Shown here piece after piece: positions 11,501 through 24,514 of a stretch of DNA of 64,000 bases. Position numbers and translations under genes: made by a program. The notes beneath the pieces are model-generated. The model saw only the letters and a program-made list of their open reading frames with translations. It was not told the DNA's origin and searched no databases. The DNA comes from Sparassis latifolia (lineage: Eukaryota; Basidiomycota; Agaricomycetes; Polyporales; Sparassidaceae), in the NCBI GenBank assembly GCA_018466975.1, contig CM031563.1, positions 1,922,001-1,986,000 of the forward strand, given 5' to 3'. How positions within the stretch are numbered: position 1 is the stretch's first letter; each line of letters starts with the position of its first letter.

Positions 11501-14237
11501 AAAGCTGTTCAAAAGATTAAGAGGGTCTTGTTCGAAAACTATTTGACATTTGCGCTGAATCAGAAACCAACCAAATTAGATCTGTTGCATCTGGCCATCC
11601 TATCGAGTCGATTCTCTACCATCCTCTATGCATCTGCGGGTGCTTATGGCTGCCAAGCAGCCTTGTCTGGTCTCCCTGTTAATGAAGCAGAGGCAAGATA
11701 TGATTGGGACAAGATGCTTCTGCAATTCTGTGTCCCAGATTCTGATTGCATTGTTTCACCGTATGTTCTGTGAGTGACTACTCTAATTATGGCTTTCATC
11801 ATCAAGCTCACCCTATATGCAGGTTTGAACGAGAACTCACCTTCCCAAGAAATAAAGCAGTAGATTTCTTTCTCGGTGGCGACATCTCTCCAGAGATGCA
11901 GAAGGATCTGGCTGAAACACAGACAAATTTTGCTGAGGCATACCATGATCATTGTCTTGCAGTGCAAAAGCTGGCTCGTGATTATAGCCCGGCTGTTCGA
12001 TATCAGGCTGGTGCTGCGTCAAGTCAGGCCTTGGAGTTCTCTCTTCAGATAAAGTCAATTTCTGTTAAACCTAGCAAGATGCTTGACATTCTCAGAGACC
12101 ATGCAGCATCGGAGCCACTCAGGGGCATATGTGATGCTATTGTGGTCAGCTCTATCGTGGATGCTTTTGACCATAAGAACTCCTCAGCAACTCAGACGTT
12201 TCGAAAGAAACAAGCTCTTGTACAGCATACCTTGACGACGCAGCTCAAGGACCAGGACACGTCATCTGATGAATTAGCCTATCAGCCTCCTTCCCAACTG
12301 TCAATGAGAACACCGGCGGTTCGCGTGAAGAGAACAGCCTCACGTTCTCGGGCACAGGCCGCGGATAACATTGACTGGCAGAAACATGTGGCTGATCCAT
12401 TCATCAATTCTTGCAGTCCTTTGGTTTTGCAGGACCCGACCAAGAGCGGTGATAGACCTCGAGACCTGGATCCAGAAGTGATTACAAAAGATCAGTTGTT
12501 ACTACCAGTGTTGGTTGTGGCATACAAACGCTGGAATGACGGCCAGGTGAAGTCCCTTAACCAGGGACGGTTCTACTGCGTGGCTTCAGTCACATTCCTC
12601 GCGGTGCTCGGCATCGAGGGACACCCGGTCTTCGCGCTGGTCACAAATGGGGTGGTGGGTGCTGTTCTGCTTTCGTGGCAGTCACCGCAAACAAAGGCGA
12701 GTCCGTTGTTTAATGTAATCGCAACTGGATCTAACCTCAGTTGCTTCGTTATCGCAGAAAATATATGTCATAGAACGGAATGTCTGCACGTTCGACCTCT
12801 CCAAGCCTCTCCAAGCATTCCACTTTGCAACATTCCTCATCCGGCTTCGCGAGCAGCACGAGAAGTTGCAGGCCCTCTTTGAGGCCAAGAAGACAGAATT
12901 TAAGACAAAGGTATCTGCGGAGCAATTCGAGGAGTGGACGATGGCAGCACAGGATGTGCTATTGAAGGCTCAACGGGCGGAGGCTGAGGCAGCCGCCGCT
13001 TCGCGCGCTGCGGCTGAGGCTTCCGCCGGTCCCGGCGACGCTCAGTCTGCTGCTAATGATATACCAGCGGACACCTCTACCAGGGCCTGATCATTATGCC
13101 ACGCAGAGGTGGAATTCGGATTGTACCCTTTCTCGGGCAATTTTTGGTGTCGCTATGCTCTCACGCTCTCGTCCACGTTGTTAATATCGCTTCACTCTTT
13201 CGTTCTCACTCAAGTCGCTATGCTCCTCCACTTTTATGGTGTGATATGTCTACACGGTATGTGCAGCCCTTGACAGGTACGTTACATGAACATCTACATA
13301 CGTATGACCTCTCCGAGCCTATACTTCGACGGACACGAGTCGAAGTGTGGCTATTCAACGGTCCGGGGCGCAACAATGAGTCCGTCATCGTCTCGTCGCT
13401 TAGAATCTACGGGAAGACTTAGCGTCACGATGCCCGAGGCATCCGAAGACGTTCAAATCATCAACAGACACCACCATACGAAGGAGAGACTCTGCGGCTC
13501 GGAGGCTCGTTGACTCTCGCACATTATCATCCTGTATTTCGCCTTCCGAATCGACTTCCGAGGTGACGAGTAAACGCTGCGGAGCAGGCGTCTGATGCTT
13601 TGATTGCTTCCTCGGTAGCTGTGCTGGATGGGGTCGGCAGCACAGAGCAGAAAACGGAGAACAAAGATGAAGGGAGAGGCAGCATGTGCTCGAATCTCCT
13701 CGAGGAGGTGCAGGTGTTAAGTTGGGGGATATCCGAGCGGTCGGGGTGCTCCAAAATCCAGTGTACGCGTGGTGTGGTTCGAGTGAGTTCTTCATAGGGG
13801 CTGTACAGATTAGAGCCAATGGACCGCAGCGCACTGAGCAGTATACACAGCAGTGGACACATGCATCGGTCTCACGTACCATTTGAATAGAAACAACAGT
13901 GCTCAGGATGCCTCGGAGTTGTACACGCTGGACTCGGTGATGACAAAGGTGCAGCCGTCGGTCTGGGTGGGCATTCATCAGTCAGAGGGGGACTTTGGAC
14001 CAGCATGGGGACCGTACCGTGTTGTTTTCTGGTGGGCAGCGGCTATCCGTCGTCGTCGTCTTCACAACATGCAACCCGGATGGATCTGCAATAGGCATCA
14101 GTGCACTGATACTGGGAAGGGGAAATGTCGTATCGGTCTTGGCCCCTTGCAGCGTGTTCATCGAGAACTGCTCGCTCTGATCTGAACGTCCCACGCGTGC
14201 GGGACCTTGTCGGATCGTCGATGCCGCGGCCGCGGAG
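8567..14237. repeat. Segmental tandem duplication I, left unit
   Basis: This block is repeated head to tail at 14238 onward with a period of 5671 bases. Similarity starts at the CTTGAGCAA-GCAG stretch (8567 and 14238) and covers the 5' flank (for example the GACATTGACTCGGAGGC-like stretch near 8790 against 14425), the whole large gene and its 3' flank. Coding exons are closely similar; the flanks have several indels. The two units are directly adjacent, so unequal crossing-over is a simple origin. Confidence 0.9.
9439..13090 (+). CDS. Large uncharacterised protein, copy A (putative inactive PD-(D/E)XK-like core)
   Basis: Seven exons give 1105 residues: 9439-9821, 9874-10761, 10820-10924, 10988-11179, 11227-11769, 11823-12696, 12758-13090. 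I do not recognise the family. The N-terminal third is acidic and Ser/Asp-rich (about residues 150-220), the middle is a basic Ser/Arg linker, and a more ordered C-terminal region follows. Near residues 915-945 the pattern D...LLLPVLVVAYKRW resembles the core strand of PD-(D/E)XK nuclease-like folds, but Ala937 (codon 12520-12522) stands where copy B has Glu. The last 80 residues are Ala/Glu-rich and probably helical or coiled coil. The intron at 12697-12757 begins with GC rather than GT. The ATG was chosen because it opens the longest frame and is conserved in copy B. The nuclease-like reading is inference only. Confidence 0.75.
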
Positions 14238-17200
14238 CTTGAGCAATGCAGATCGAGCCCAAACGGAGCCAACGTCAGGTGCGGAAGCACGCCCATTGAG
14301 GAAAGTTCGGGATATTTCCCAGTGGGCGAAACCACGGTGTAGGTTTTTCAGCGGAGGCAGCGTATCCGAAAATAAACGTGAACAATGTCAGGAAGATGGC
14401 ATCGCCTGTCAGCTTTCGTGTGACGTTAACTCGGAGGCTCGGCGAGAGGGACAGTGTTGTCACTCGACGACATTGGTGGGTCGAGGGCGCGGGCACAGGA
14501 AGCGGCACCATGTGCCAGTAAAGAGATCTAGAAAGACGACAAAAAGGCTCAGCTTGACTAAATCCAATCGTCAGGCAGCGGGCGACGTATCCGTATTAGC
14601 GGGAGGCCGGAAGATAGTGAGCTCGCAGAGGCCAGACATTATAGGTCGAAGAAGACGGACATGGGGAATGTTAGCGGGAGACAGAATGAAAGACCTCAGT
14701 CGACCACACTGCAGATTGCACAGTGGACAGGACGCCGCGTCGCGGTTCGACGGGATATTGATATCAGCTAATTTCGGGCGCACCATGCCCGCCGGGTGAC
14801 CTGTATGCTGCGTTCTTGGTGGCGGCTGATGTTGCTGTCCTGTTGATCATCGACATTTTGTGCTAGGCCTGCGTATACAAGGAGCTTGAGCAGATACAGC
14901 CGTCGCGCAGAAGGTCAATATCTTGAACTAAATCGTCAACCGCTTCAGCGAGGCATATTCAACTGCATATAAGATGCGGAAGTATGCTCGTTGCAGTGCA
15001 GGTTTGGGTCGACGAACAAAGCCGTTGAACTCGCGTCGTGTCACAGGCTGTCACACCGTGTCTCAACCTTGATCATAACGTGCTGCAGCTGTTCAAGTTG
15101 AAGGGGCAAACCCACCTTTATTTTCTCTCTAGAAATGTTTTGCCCGTCTCCCGTGTTCCACGACATAGCTGACTCTTCCGAATGGCCTCCTCAGGCTCAA
15201 GAAATCGCTCTTCTGCTCTCCCAACCTCTTCCCGAGTACATCTCTACCGGACCCTGGCCTTTCGTCTCCCCGATAGCTACTCATCTCTCAGACGAACTAC
15301 GTAAAGATACATCATACCAAGAAGCTTTAAAGCCCAGCGATCAATTCGTATCGCGTGTCCACGAGGTATTCGACTTAGTCTTGTCGACTGTGGCGGCTCT
15401 TCGTGAGCTCGAATCTCTCCAGGACTGTGGCCGACCTCGGCCGACGGTCACTCTGTGGTCTCCTCTCTTCAAAGGGATCGGAATGGCATGCTCACCAGAT
15501 TCTTGCTACTTGTTCGTGTATTCTCATACCCTGAATTACTCGATTTTTTACCGCATAACAGGAATGAAGCATCGTTTGTTCTACCGCGGGTGTCCCCACG
15601 ATCGAACCAGGTCGCATTCGATGGTGTTGCAACTGTCCTCATCTCTCACGTCGTGGACGAAAGTGGATTTTCTCGCTCCTGCTCGCCGTCGAACGCCATG
15701 GATGTTGACGCACGCTTCGGTGGCACTCGGTCGCAGTCCGACGGCACAGCTAGATCTTCCTCACATAATTCCATGGATCTCTCTATTGACGGCACCCGCT
15801 CTACTGTAGACTCTGAGGGCGACTACGCCGATGAGGACCAAGAGAGCACCGACGAAACCTCCCAAGAACTCAGTGGACCCTCTATCGACGTCCCTTTTGA
15901 CGCACATGTGCTGAGCGGATCCGGCCGGCGATCATTCGCGGTTTTGCCCATGATCTGCGTGGCTGACGCGGACAATATCCGATCCCTGCTAACTAGTGTC
16001 GCATATCAGCGACGCGTCTGGGATATCGATGAACCTGTGGTCGGCTTCGAGATCTCGAAGTTTGGCACTGTAGCCCGTATTTTACTCGCCTGGGTCGGCA
16101 CAGAAATGGACGGTGACTGCTTGGTTGGTCTGCTCGGCTTCATTGTTGATTTGATGCTGATAACCCTGCAGCCAGCTGTGCACATCGCGTGTGCCAGTAC
16201 ACATTCTAGGGCAACAATAGGGAATTTTGATCTCACGGACACACGATCGGCACTCACCCTAGCGCAGATTGTACTCGGTCTAGATGCGCACTGCCAGCGG
16301 ATAGTGTCGAAGTCGAAGCATCGACCAGCTATCGATGCGTATCACTGGAGATCTGACTATGTGGACGAACATGAGGATCAGGACAATGGTGATCTGGGGA
16401 CACGGGTAGCGCATTGGGCAAGAACGATCGATGCGCGCGGCGAAGGGTGAGCAGCTTGATAAGAAATCAATAGATGCATCCAACTCACCTTCCTTCCCTC
16501 TCAGAGGCAACAACAAGGTTGAGATTGACCTTTCGACTCCACCCACATCGGAGATGACTAAACTACCAAGCATCATCGAAAGCCCGGGGAAACCCACGAC
16601 TACTGAAAGGTATGAGAAGCCCTACCTCGGTGATCGTTCATGACTGATCCATCTCTTCTCGCAATCGTAAAGTCGAGGTCGATCTGCTACGCGTGGTCCG
16701 ACGTCTGAGACGGGAAGTGGCTCCAAGACGTCGCGCACCGGCGTAGAGCAAGACAGCGTGAAGTCACAGAGCCTGAAGGACGAGAAGGCCTCGCAGATGT
16801 CGGAACCGAAGAGTCGGAAAAGCAGAAGTGAATCTGCCACGCGGACCGATAGATCGAGTTCCAGGTGAGTGTACGTGCGGTCATATCGTACACCACTGAT
16901 TCGGTGTCCAGATTGGCGAGGACGACTTCAGTTGCATTCGACGGGCCGGTGACACCTGCGACCTGGCTGTTTGAGAGAAAGGCATTCCCGATTGGTCTGA
17001 TCAAGTTGCCCGACAGTGCCGAAGATGCGGACGAAATCAACGAGAAAATTGATGTATATAACAAGATTGTTGTTGAATTTGCTTGGCCCAGTCGAGTGTG
17101 GTCAACTGTGGTGGATATTCTGATTCTGCATCCGATATCAACTCCTTGTGCTGATTTAAACCAGGATAGAATGCCACCGGTAGACAAAGCTGTTCAAAAG

Positions 17201-19620
17201 ATTCAGAGGGTCTTGTTCGAAAACTATTTGACATTTGCGCCGAATGAGAAACCCGCCAAATTAGATCCATCGCATCTGGCCATCCTATCGAGTCGATTCT
17301 CTACCATCCTCTATGCATCGGCGGGTGCCTACGGCCGCCATGCAGCCTTGTCTGGTCTCCCCGTTAATGAAGCGGAGGCGAGATATGACTGGGACAAAAT
17401 GCTTCTGCAATTCTGTGTCCCAGATTCTGACCGCATTGTTTCGCCGTATGTTCTGTGAGTGACTACTCTAATTATGGCTTTCATCATTGAGCTCACCTTG
17501 GGATATGCAGGTTTGAACGAGAACTCACCTTCCCTCGAAATAAGGCTGTAGAATCTGTCAGCAGTCATGAGGAGTCACCGGAGCTGCAGAAAGATTTAGC
17601 TCAAAAGCAGGTAGACTTAGCCCTAGGCTATCGCCACCATTGCACGGCTGTGCTATCGTCTCCTCGATTTGATGAAGCACCAGCACCTGTGCAATCTCAG
17701 GCTGGTGTGGCATGGAATCAAGCTTTACAATTCTCCATCCAGATACAGTCACTTTCTGTTAAACCTAGCAAGATGCTTGACATTCTCAGCAATCACGCAG
17801 CATCGGAGCCACTCAGGGGCATATGTGATGCTATTGTGGTCAGCCATATTGTAGATGCTTTTAACGATAAGAGATCCCCAGCCACTCAGAAGTTTCTCAA
17901 GAAACAGGCTCTTGTACAGCATACCTTGACGACGCAACCCAAGGACAAGGACAAGTCATCTGGTGAATTAGCATCTCGGCCTTCTTCGCAACCGTCAAGG
18001 GGAACACCGGTGGTTCGCCCGAAGAAAACAACCTCGCGTTCTCGGGTAGTGGCCGCGGATAACGTCGACTGGCAGAAACATGTGGATGATCCATTCATCA
18101 ATTCCTGCAGTCCTTTGGTTTTGCAGGACCCGACCAAGAGCGGTGACAGACCTCGGGACCTGGATCCAGAAGCGGTTACAAAGGATCAGTTGTTACTACC
18201 AGTGTTGGTTGTGGAATACAAACGCTGGAATGAGGACCAGGCAAAGTCCCTTAACCAGGGACGGTTCTACTGCGTGGCTTCAGTCACATTCCTCGCGGTG
18301 CTCGGCATCGAGGGACACCCGGTCTTCGCGCTGGTCACAAATGGGGTGGTGGGCGCTGTTCTGCTTTCGTGGCAGTCACCGCAAACAAAGGTCAGTCCAA
18401 TATTTAATCAGATCGCGACTAGATCTCACCTCAGTTGTTTCATATCGTAGAAAATATATGTCATAGAACGGAATGTCTGCACGTTCGACCTCTCCAAGCC
18501 TCTCCAAGCATTCCACTTCGCAACATTCCTCATCCGGCTTCGCGAGCAGCACGAGAAGTTGCAGGCCCTCTTTGAGGCCAAGAAGACGGAATTTAAAGCA
18601 AAGGTATCTGCGGAGCAATTCGAGGAGTGGACGATGGCAGCACAGGATGTGCTACTGAGGGCTCAACGGGCGGAGGCTGAGGCAGCCGCCGCTTTGCGAG
18701 CTGCGGCTGAGGCTTCCGCCAGTCCCAGCGACGCTTAGCCTGCTGCTAGTGATATCCCAGAGGACATCTCTCCCAGCGCCTGATCATTATGCCACCGATG
18801 TCACTGGCGCCGTGGCCCAGAGGCGGAATTCGGATTGACCCCCTTTCTCGGGCAATTTTTGACGCCGTTATGTTCTCATGCTCTCATCCAAGTTCTTGAT
18901 GTCGCTGTTCTCTTACGGTCTTATTCACGTTGCTTTCGATGTCGCTATGCTCCTTCACTTTTATGTTTTGATATGTCTATGGGCATCTGTGGTTTTATAC
19001 ATCCTGTCTAGTTACCTAGGAACTTGTACGTGTAATGCAGGATTTTGGATCTCAAGGCGGCACGGTCAAAGGTCCAAGGTATGTGCAGCCCTCGATAGGT
19101 ATCTAAGCCCATGTCCGACGTGCCGTCAGAAAATTATACTCGTCAACAGTAGCTTACGGCTGGTGATATCATTGCGCGACACGATAGAGACTAGAGCGAA
19201 CAGACGGCAGAGTAGTGTACACAGTGGACTACTGCATCGGCCTCACGTGCTATCTGAATGAACAAGCAAGTAACAGGGCTCAGGACGCATCGGGGTTGTA
19301 CGCGCTGGACTCGGGTTTGACAAAAGTGCAACCTCGGTCAGCGTCGGCGTGCATCAGTCAGAGGAGGATTTTGGACCAGGATAGAGACCGTACCCCATTG
19401 TCCTCTGGGGGTACCAGCTATCCGTCGCCGTCGTTCTCACAACATGTACACCGGGAAAATCTGCGCGAGTATCAGTGCAGTGATACTGGGAAGGGGGGAT
19501 GCCGTATCAGTCTTGACAAACTGCCCGCTCTAGTCTGTGCGTCCCACGCGTGCCGCGAGGGACATCGACAGTGTCGTATCGTCTATGCCACCGCCGCAAA
19601 AGAGCCTGCAGGCGGCATGG
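14238..19620. repeat. Segmental tandem duplication I, right unit
   Basis: This is the second head-to-tail copy of the block at 8567-14237. It carries the second large gene. Its 3' flank still matches the left unit near 19300-19600 (GCGCTGGACTCGG, GTCAGAGG-GGA-TTTGGACCA and CGTCCCACGCGTGC are shared with 13920-14215) before similarity fades. 19620-20355 holds no gene that I can support. Confidence 0.88.
15135..18738 (+). CDS. Large uncharacterised protein, copy B (putative PD-(D/E)XK-like core with Glu kept)
   Basis: Seven exons at the same positions as copy A give 1091 residues: 15135-15517, 15562-16446, 16505-16609, 16673-16864, 16912-17454, 17511-18390, 18451-18738. The architecture matches copy A: acidic Ser/Asp-rich N-terminal part, basic linker, then an ordered C-terminal region. 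Here the putative motif reads LPVLVVEYKRW, with Glu938 and Lys940 in place. All introns are GT-AG, including the last (18391-18450), where copy A has GC. The C-terminus is about 12 residues shorter because a TAG at 18736-18738 replaces the CAG of copy A. A segment near the start of exon 6 (about residues 710-760) has diverged more than the rest. I do not recognise the family; nuclease function is an inference from one motif. Confidence 0.75.
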
Positions 19621-20355
19621 TCAATTATGGAAGACAGGCGGCACCAGATGCGACAAAACGCACTTCGCGATGAGCGCATTGGTGTACACTGCGCGAGGGT
19701 CAGCGGACTCGAGAGGTGGGAGACGCACGCTTGATCAGAGGTAGATGGAGAAGTATATTATGTCGTGCGAAATTGCACCTCTGCTCGGCCATGGGGGAAG
19801 GCGGACGTGGGGCGCACCTGATGACGACGATCCCGACAACATTGCCAATATGGCGCGCGTCAGCAGACACACGCGCTGTGTGCATAGCGGTCAGTTACCT
19901 CATCAGCAGGCCAGTATTAGTGGTGTAGAAGACGATGCGGTCGACGACCTGCGTAGTAGGGGATGGGCAGGCAGGCATGCAAATTGAAAGGTGACGCGTA
20001 CCGTCCCAGAGCTGGTGCGCATTACGAAGGTCAGAATCAGTCCGAGCTGGGTCCAAAGTAAGCAAAATATGTACATACCAGCTGGTCCCAGAGATTAGGA
20101 AGACTGAGCACTGTTTGAGTACCGCTTGGAAGTGTTATAAAATAGGTTTTCTATCTTCGAGTTTCATTTTCTGGGCGGCTTCTTGGTGCCCCCATAGCTA
20201 TGCTCGGCCGATTCATCACGATGAGTTGTTACATACCATAAGTCGTTCGACCATATGCGTCTCGTGGCCAGCCGCTTCCAAGAGCATGGACTACAGAATG
20301 CCCACAGGCACGGACGTAGTAAGAAAGAACGTTAGTCCGGCGCTTAGCGCTCGCG

Positions 20356-21958
20356 ATGTCCAACCGTCAACACACTGTACAATTTAGCGTCGGAGGGACG
20401 GCACTTTCACAGTCTCACTCCATCATAAATCCTCGCAGCGTCCTGGATAGACAAACAATGTCTTCAACCCTACAGCAGTGCATCTCGCCGTCGGTCGGCG
20501 CGCTGACGCGGACGGAGGAGGCGCTGAAGGCGTCGCTGTCGTCCCCGGCCTTTCTCGACGTGAAGTTCTTCGCGTTCTCGCGCAAGTACGTGACCGCAGA
20601 CGGGACGGTGCGCGTGGACAAGCCGCAGCCCATCCTCGCCATTAGCTCCGTGCTCAAGAAGATCGAGGACCTGGATAAACGTGAGCACCACGCGGCCTTG
20701 TCGCGCATTCTCGTTCGATTGTGCGCGTTGTGAGGTCGTTCTGACCTCGTGGGCTGTGCCTATTGACCAGTGCTGTCGAGCGGATTCTCGGAATCTAACT
20801 CCAGGGTGGACCTGAATTCGGGATACCCGGGGAACGAGACGCCGTATTGCGACGAGTATGACTATGACTCTGATAGCGATCTGGACTACGAAGAGGACGT
20901 GATCGACATAGTCGAAGAGAGTCCTGCAGATATTCATGAAGCACAGGGTCAACCAGGTGAGGGACCCAGCCATACATATTTGTTCCCGTGCGTATAATAG
21001 ACGTTGACGGACCGCACTTTGTCAAACAAACCAAGCAGCGCAGCCCTCCGCTCAGGGGAATTGTCGCCAGATCATCATCAAGGACGCAGCATTCCATACG
21101 TGAGGCACCCATTCGCGCCTCCCTTACTCGATTTGAGCTCAAATTTCCGTAGGTGGCGCGCGTTCATCTTCTACCTGTACACAGGCAAGATTAAATTCAT
21201 GCAGCTAAAGTCGAGGGACGAGGAGGCCCGTAATGTGGAGCTGGCGCTCTACTTGTCAGACCCGAATTCCGTGCCGCCTTGTTCGCCCAAATCTATGTAC
21301 CGCCTCGCGGACAAGGTGGGCTAGCATTTGCTTCGCTTGACGCCCTGTATATAACGCTAGGTATTCCGCAGTATGGCCTGGCAGAGCTCCAGACGCGCGC
21401 CTTCGCCGCCATTAAAGAGCGCCTCTCCACTGCCAACATAGTCAAGGAAGTGTTTTCCAAATTCACGTCCAGGTCACGACCTTCCCCCTTTCCTCTTGTT
21501 TGCCTGTGCTAATTTCCTCCGCGCACACCAGATATGACAAGATACAAGAGCTCGAGATCGATTTCCTCTGCACCCACTACACCAACCCGGAAGTCGCAAA
21601 TACCCTGAAGCAGATCGCCGACGGGGTCGTGCAGGGCGAGTTCCCGCACGCGGGCGAGGTGCTCCGGACGCTTTTCGAGCTTAATCTCGACCCCTCCTCC
21701 CCCAGCGCGCGCAGGCGGTCGCACCACCTGAACGCCGTCGGCGCTGGCCGTAGCTCTGCGCGCGGGCAGGTCATCAACTTTGGAGTCAGCCGCGGGAGAG
21801 GAGCTAGACCCGCTGCGCGGGGCTTTGTGCCGCCCACTCTTCCAGTGTATGCGCAGCCAGGCGGTTCGCGCCATGACTCGTGGGGCGGTGTCACTGCCCT
21901 CTTCTCTCCTCCCGCCCGTGAGGACGACATTTTGGGAGAGAACAGTGATGACTGGTAG
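20356..21958 (+). CDS. BTB/POZ-domain protein, copy 1
   Basis: Six exons give 421 residues: 20356-20680, 20771-20956, 21036-21099, 21153-21315, 21372-21472, 21532-21958. The BTB fold is split by a long insertion: FLDVKFFAFSRK near residues 65-76, an acidic stretch DEYDYDSDSDLDYEED, then RQIIIKDAAFHTWRAFIFYLYTGKI. The order and the acidic insert are shared with the two BTB copies at 25-30 kb, a pattern I know from agaricomycete BTB families. BTB domains mediate dimerisation and, in some proteins, cullin-3 binding; no partner can be named here. Unlike the other copies, the C-terminus is long and rich in Arg/Gly/Ser (SRGRGARPAARG) instead of Cys-rich. The start is the first ATG in frame; an alternative lies at 20458. 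Confidence 0.8.
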
Positions 21959-22102
21959 AGTCCGTAAATGTTCTCTCGCGGGACTGGTTTGATTTGTGTA
22001 CTAAAGTTTGGATATGCTCTCGCCGTTCTGCTATCAGAAACTCCACTTGTGCTCCAGCTATTGTTGTAACTGTATTTGTACGTTTAGGCATTCCAGTAGA
22101 TC

Positions 22103-24514
22103 TTATACAGCCCCTTGTGCCTGCACCCATACCCTCCCGGGCAAGCCCAGCAGTCCGCCCCGTCTGCACACCTCCTCGAGGACGTCGATCTGGAGGTCCG
22201 CCCCCATAGCCCCATTTATCTCGACCGAGACCCCGCGCGGCCGGCGGGGTTCGAAGGTGACGGATATCTCAACCAGCCCGGGCATGGGCGGTCGCTCGGG
22301 CGACATCATGACGATCCTCGCTCCGCGATGGTTAGACGGCAGCGAGAGGGCGTCCAGGTCATCCGGATCGAACAGGTCCCCGGGTGATGGTGGCAGGTAG
22401 ACATTGACGGGCAGTTTGCGCGGATTCAGAGTACCTGTGGTGACGACGTGAGTGTTTGCATGAGAGTGAGATTGTGGCGCGCACCTCCGAGAAGAGCGTC
22501 TAGTTCGTTTTCTGTCGCCTCGATGTCGGCCATGTCTGTGTCGTCTTGAGCGGCCAGACCCTCTGGAACCCAAGGATGTCCGCCAATTATTTCGTTGAGC
22601 CAACACTGCTCTTTGACGATCTGGAAGAATATCGGGACGAAGCATCGAGGAAGGGAAGAAAAGAATCACCTCCAGGATACCCCATACCTCCTTCAGGGTC
22701 CGCACAGGGACCGCTTCCAGGAGGAATCCGGGCTCTTCCGGTGCGGCGAGTCGTAATTGCAGAGGCGGATGAGCAGACGTTGGCGAAGTCTGAACATGAA
22801 GCACTTCGTGAAACATCCAGCATGAGTGAGGAATATATTCACTGACATAAAGCGCCGTATAATGTTCAGGAGGTAGCGTGGTCTGGGGCGAAAGCTGTGA
22901 AAGGACAAATTAACTAATGGTCACCAGCGAACGGAGGCACAAAAAACCATAACACCTACGAGAAGATTGAGCCAACTCCCGCTTCCGAACGTCATCATAG
23001 GGACGCTACCGATGTGATTCATCCCACCGAGAGGATTCACGACAAACTCGACCTCTCGCATCCTAGACTGACTCATCACCACACCAGAATACTTCCCGCC
23101 CTCTGTGAAATCCAGGATCCATCCGGGTGCATCTGTGCCCGCAGGGTCGGACACCTGAGGGAATGTATGCTCGATGTCCGAACCGGACGGCACCAAGGCG
23201 AAGGTGGGCCGTGTACCCAGGTTGGGCATGGAAATCTGGTCAGCGTTGGGGAGAGACATCTTCGCGGAAGAGAGTACAAGGGTTGCCACTGTCGTACCCG
23301 CGGGACGGGGATGAGAAGATAGGTGACTTCGTAATCGGCCAAATGGAATGTCTAGGTTGGGGAGGTTGAGCTTGCTCACGGGAGCTGCAAGAATGGACGC
23401 AGGTGCGCGGAGAAGGGAAAGATATGAGAGCGGTGAGATGGAAATCAGAAACGAGATTGAGGGTGCGGCGAGATATGGGAGAGGAAGTGCATGCGAGCGC
23501 ATGATAAAAACATCTAGTGGAACGGGCGCGCCACGCTGCCCGCTGCTCAAATTCGATCAATCTCGTCAGCACTTTAGCCAACGTAAGACTACGCACGCGT
23601 TCACAGCATTAGCTTCACTGGTTGCAAATTGTTCGACAGCAAGCACCAAGTTATCGATATCCTTGAACCAACGCAAGCCGCCGTCCCCTTCGGAAAGAGC
23701 CAACTGGTCAAGTTTCATTAGATAGGAGAGATGTTCCGAAAAGAGCATGCCCAGTCGCCCTGCTTCGATGCTATCTTGAACATCACTCTCTTTTTGTACT
23801 TCCGTAAGGAAAGCCTGCAAGCTGCCCGCCAAAAACCCGTCTAACGACAACGAGTATCCGGTGGTCGATCCGGCCGAACCATTTGGGATGGCATATGATG
23901 TTTTTAATGTCGCAACACGGATGCTCGGTTTTTCTGGATCGGTTCTGTCCACCAAGAAGTCAATGTCTAGAACAAGGACCTTGCCGCCGAGCACTACAGT
24001 CATGCGCCCATCCCGTTCTTCTTCCCTGAAGGCCTCCATGCCTGCAGAGGTACCCCAAGCTTCGAGACGTGACATGCACCAATCAACTATGGTAGCGCGA
24101 TCCAGAGGAACGTCTTCTCCGTAAGTGATTCCGACTCGCTTGCGCAGCACGGAAACAGCATGGCGTATGTGCTGATCGGACTGAAGAAAATACACCGTGA
24201 GATTGACCGGCTGTAATCGAGAAAAAGAACGCCCTGACGGATTGAGCGGTATGCGAGATGGCGGTGAGCTGTCTGTATAGGGAAAGTAGTTTAGGGTTTA
24301 ACAGTGGCAATGACAAGTGTGTGTTGAGCGAATTCGTTATCTGAGTGGTTAGTTCAATGACCTCTCTCAATGATGACACTGATCCGTAAGGTGGTGTCAA
24401 GGAAAAGGGATGTAGGGATTGGGGCGGCAGGGCATCTGGCGCAGTGAACGTTTGCACTGCAGAGAGGATACTTCCAGCAGCTGTGTCTTGCGAATCCCCA
24501 GGGTGAGTACCCAT
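22103..24514 (-). CDS. MED1: Mediator of RNA polymerase II transcription subunit 1
   Basis: Six exons read 24514-24239, 24180-23597, 23545-22960, 22894-22670, 22620-22485, 22434-22103 and give 712 residues with all phases consistent. Segments I associate with fungal Med1 appear in order: a helical N-terminus, a GGKVLVLDIDFLVD strand block, SLDGFLAGSLQAFLTEVQK, a YLMKLDQLALSEGDGGLRWF helix pair, and the late EIVKEQCWLNEII motif. Med1 belongs to the Mediator middle module, which bridges activators and RNA polymerase II in the nucleus. It is convergent with the BTB gene, with about 145 bp between the two stops. No lesion is seen. Coordinates of the third exon start rest on an unusual TTTGAG acceptor and are slightly less certain. 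Confidence 0.88.

Noticed and set aside
13400..13978. 192-codon frame on the minus strand in the 3' flank of copy A
   Set aside because: The matching place in the duplicated unit does not keep the frame and no motif or intron supports it.
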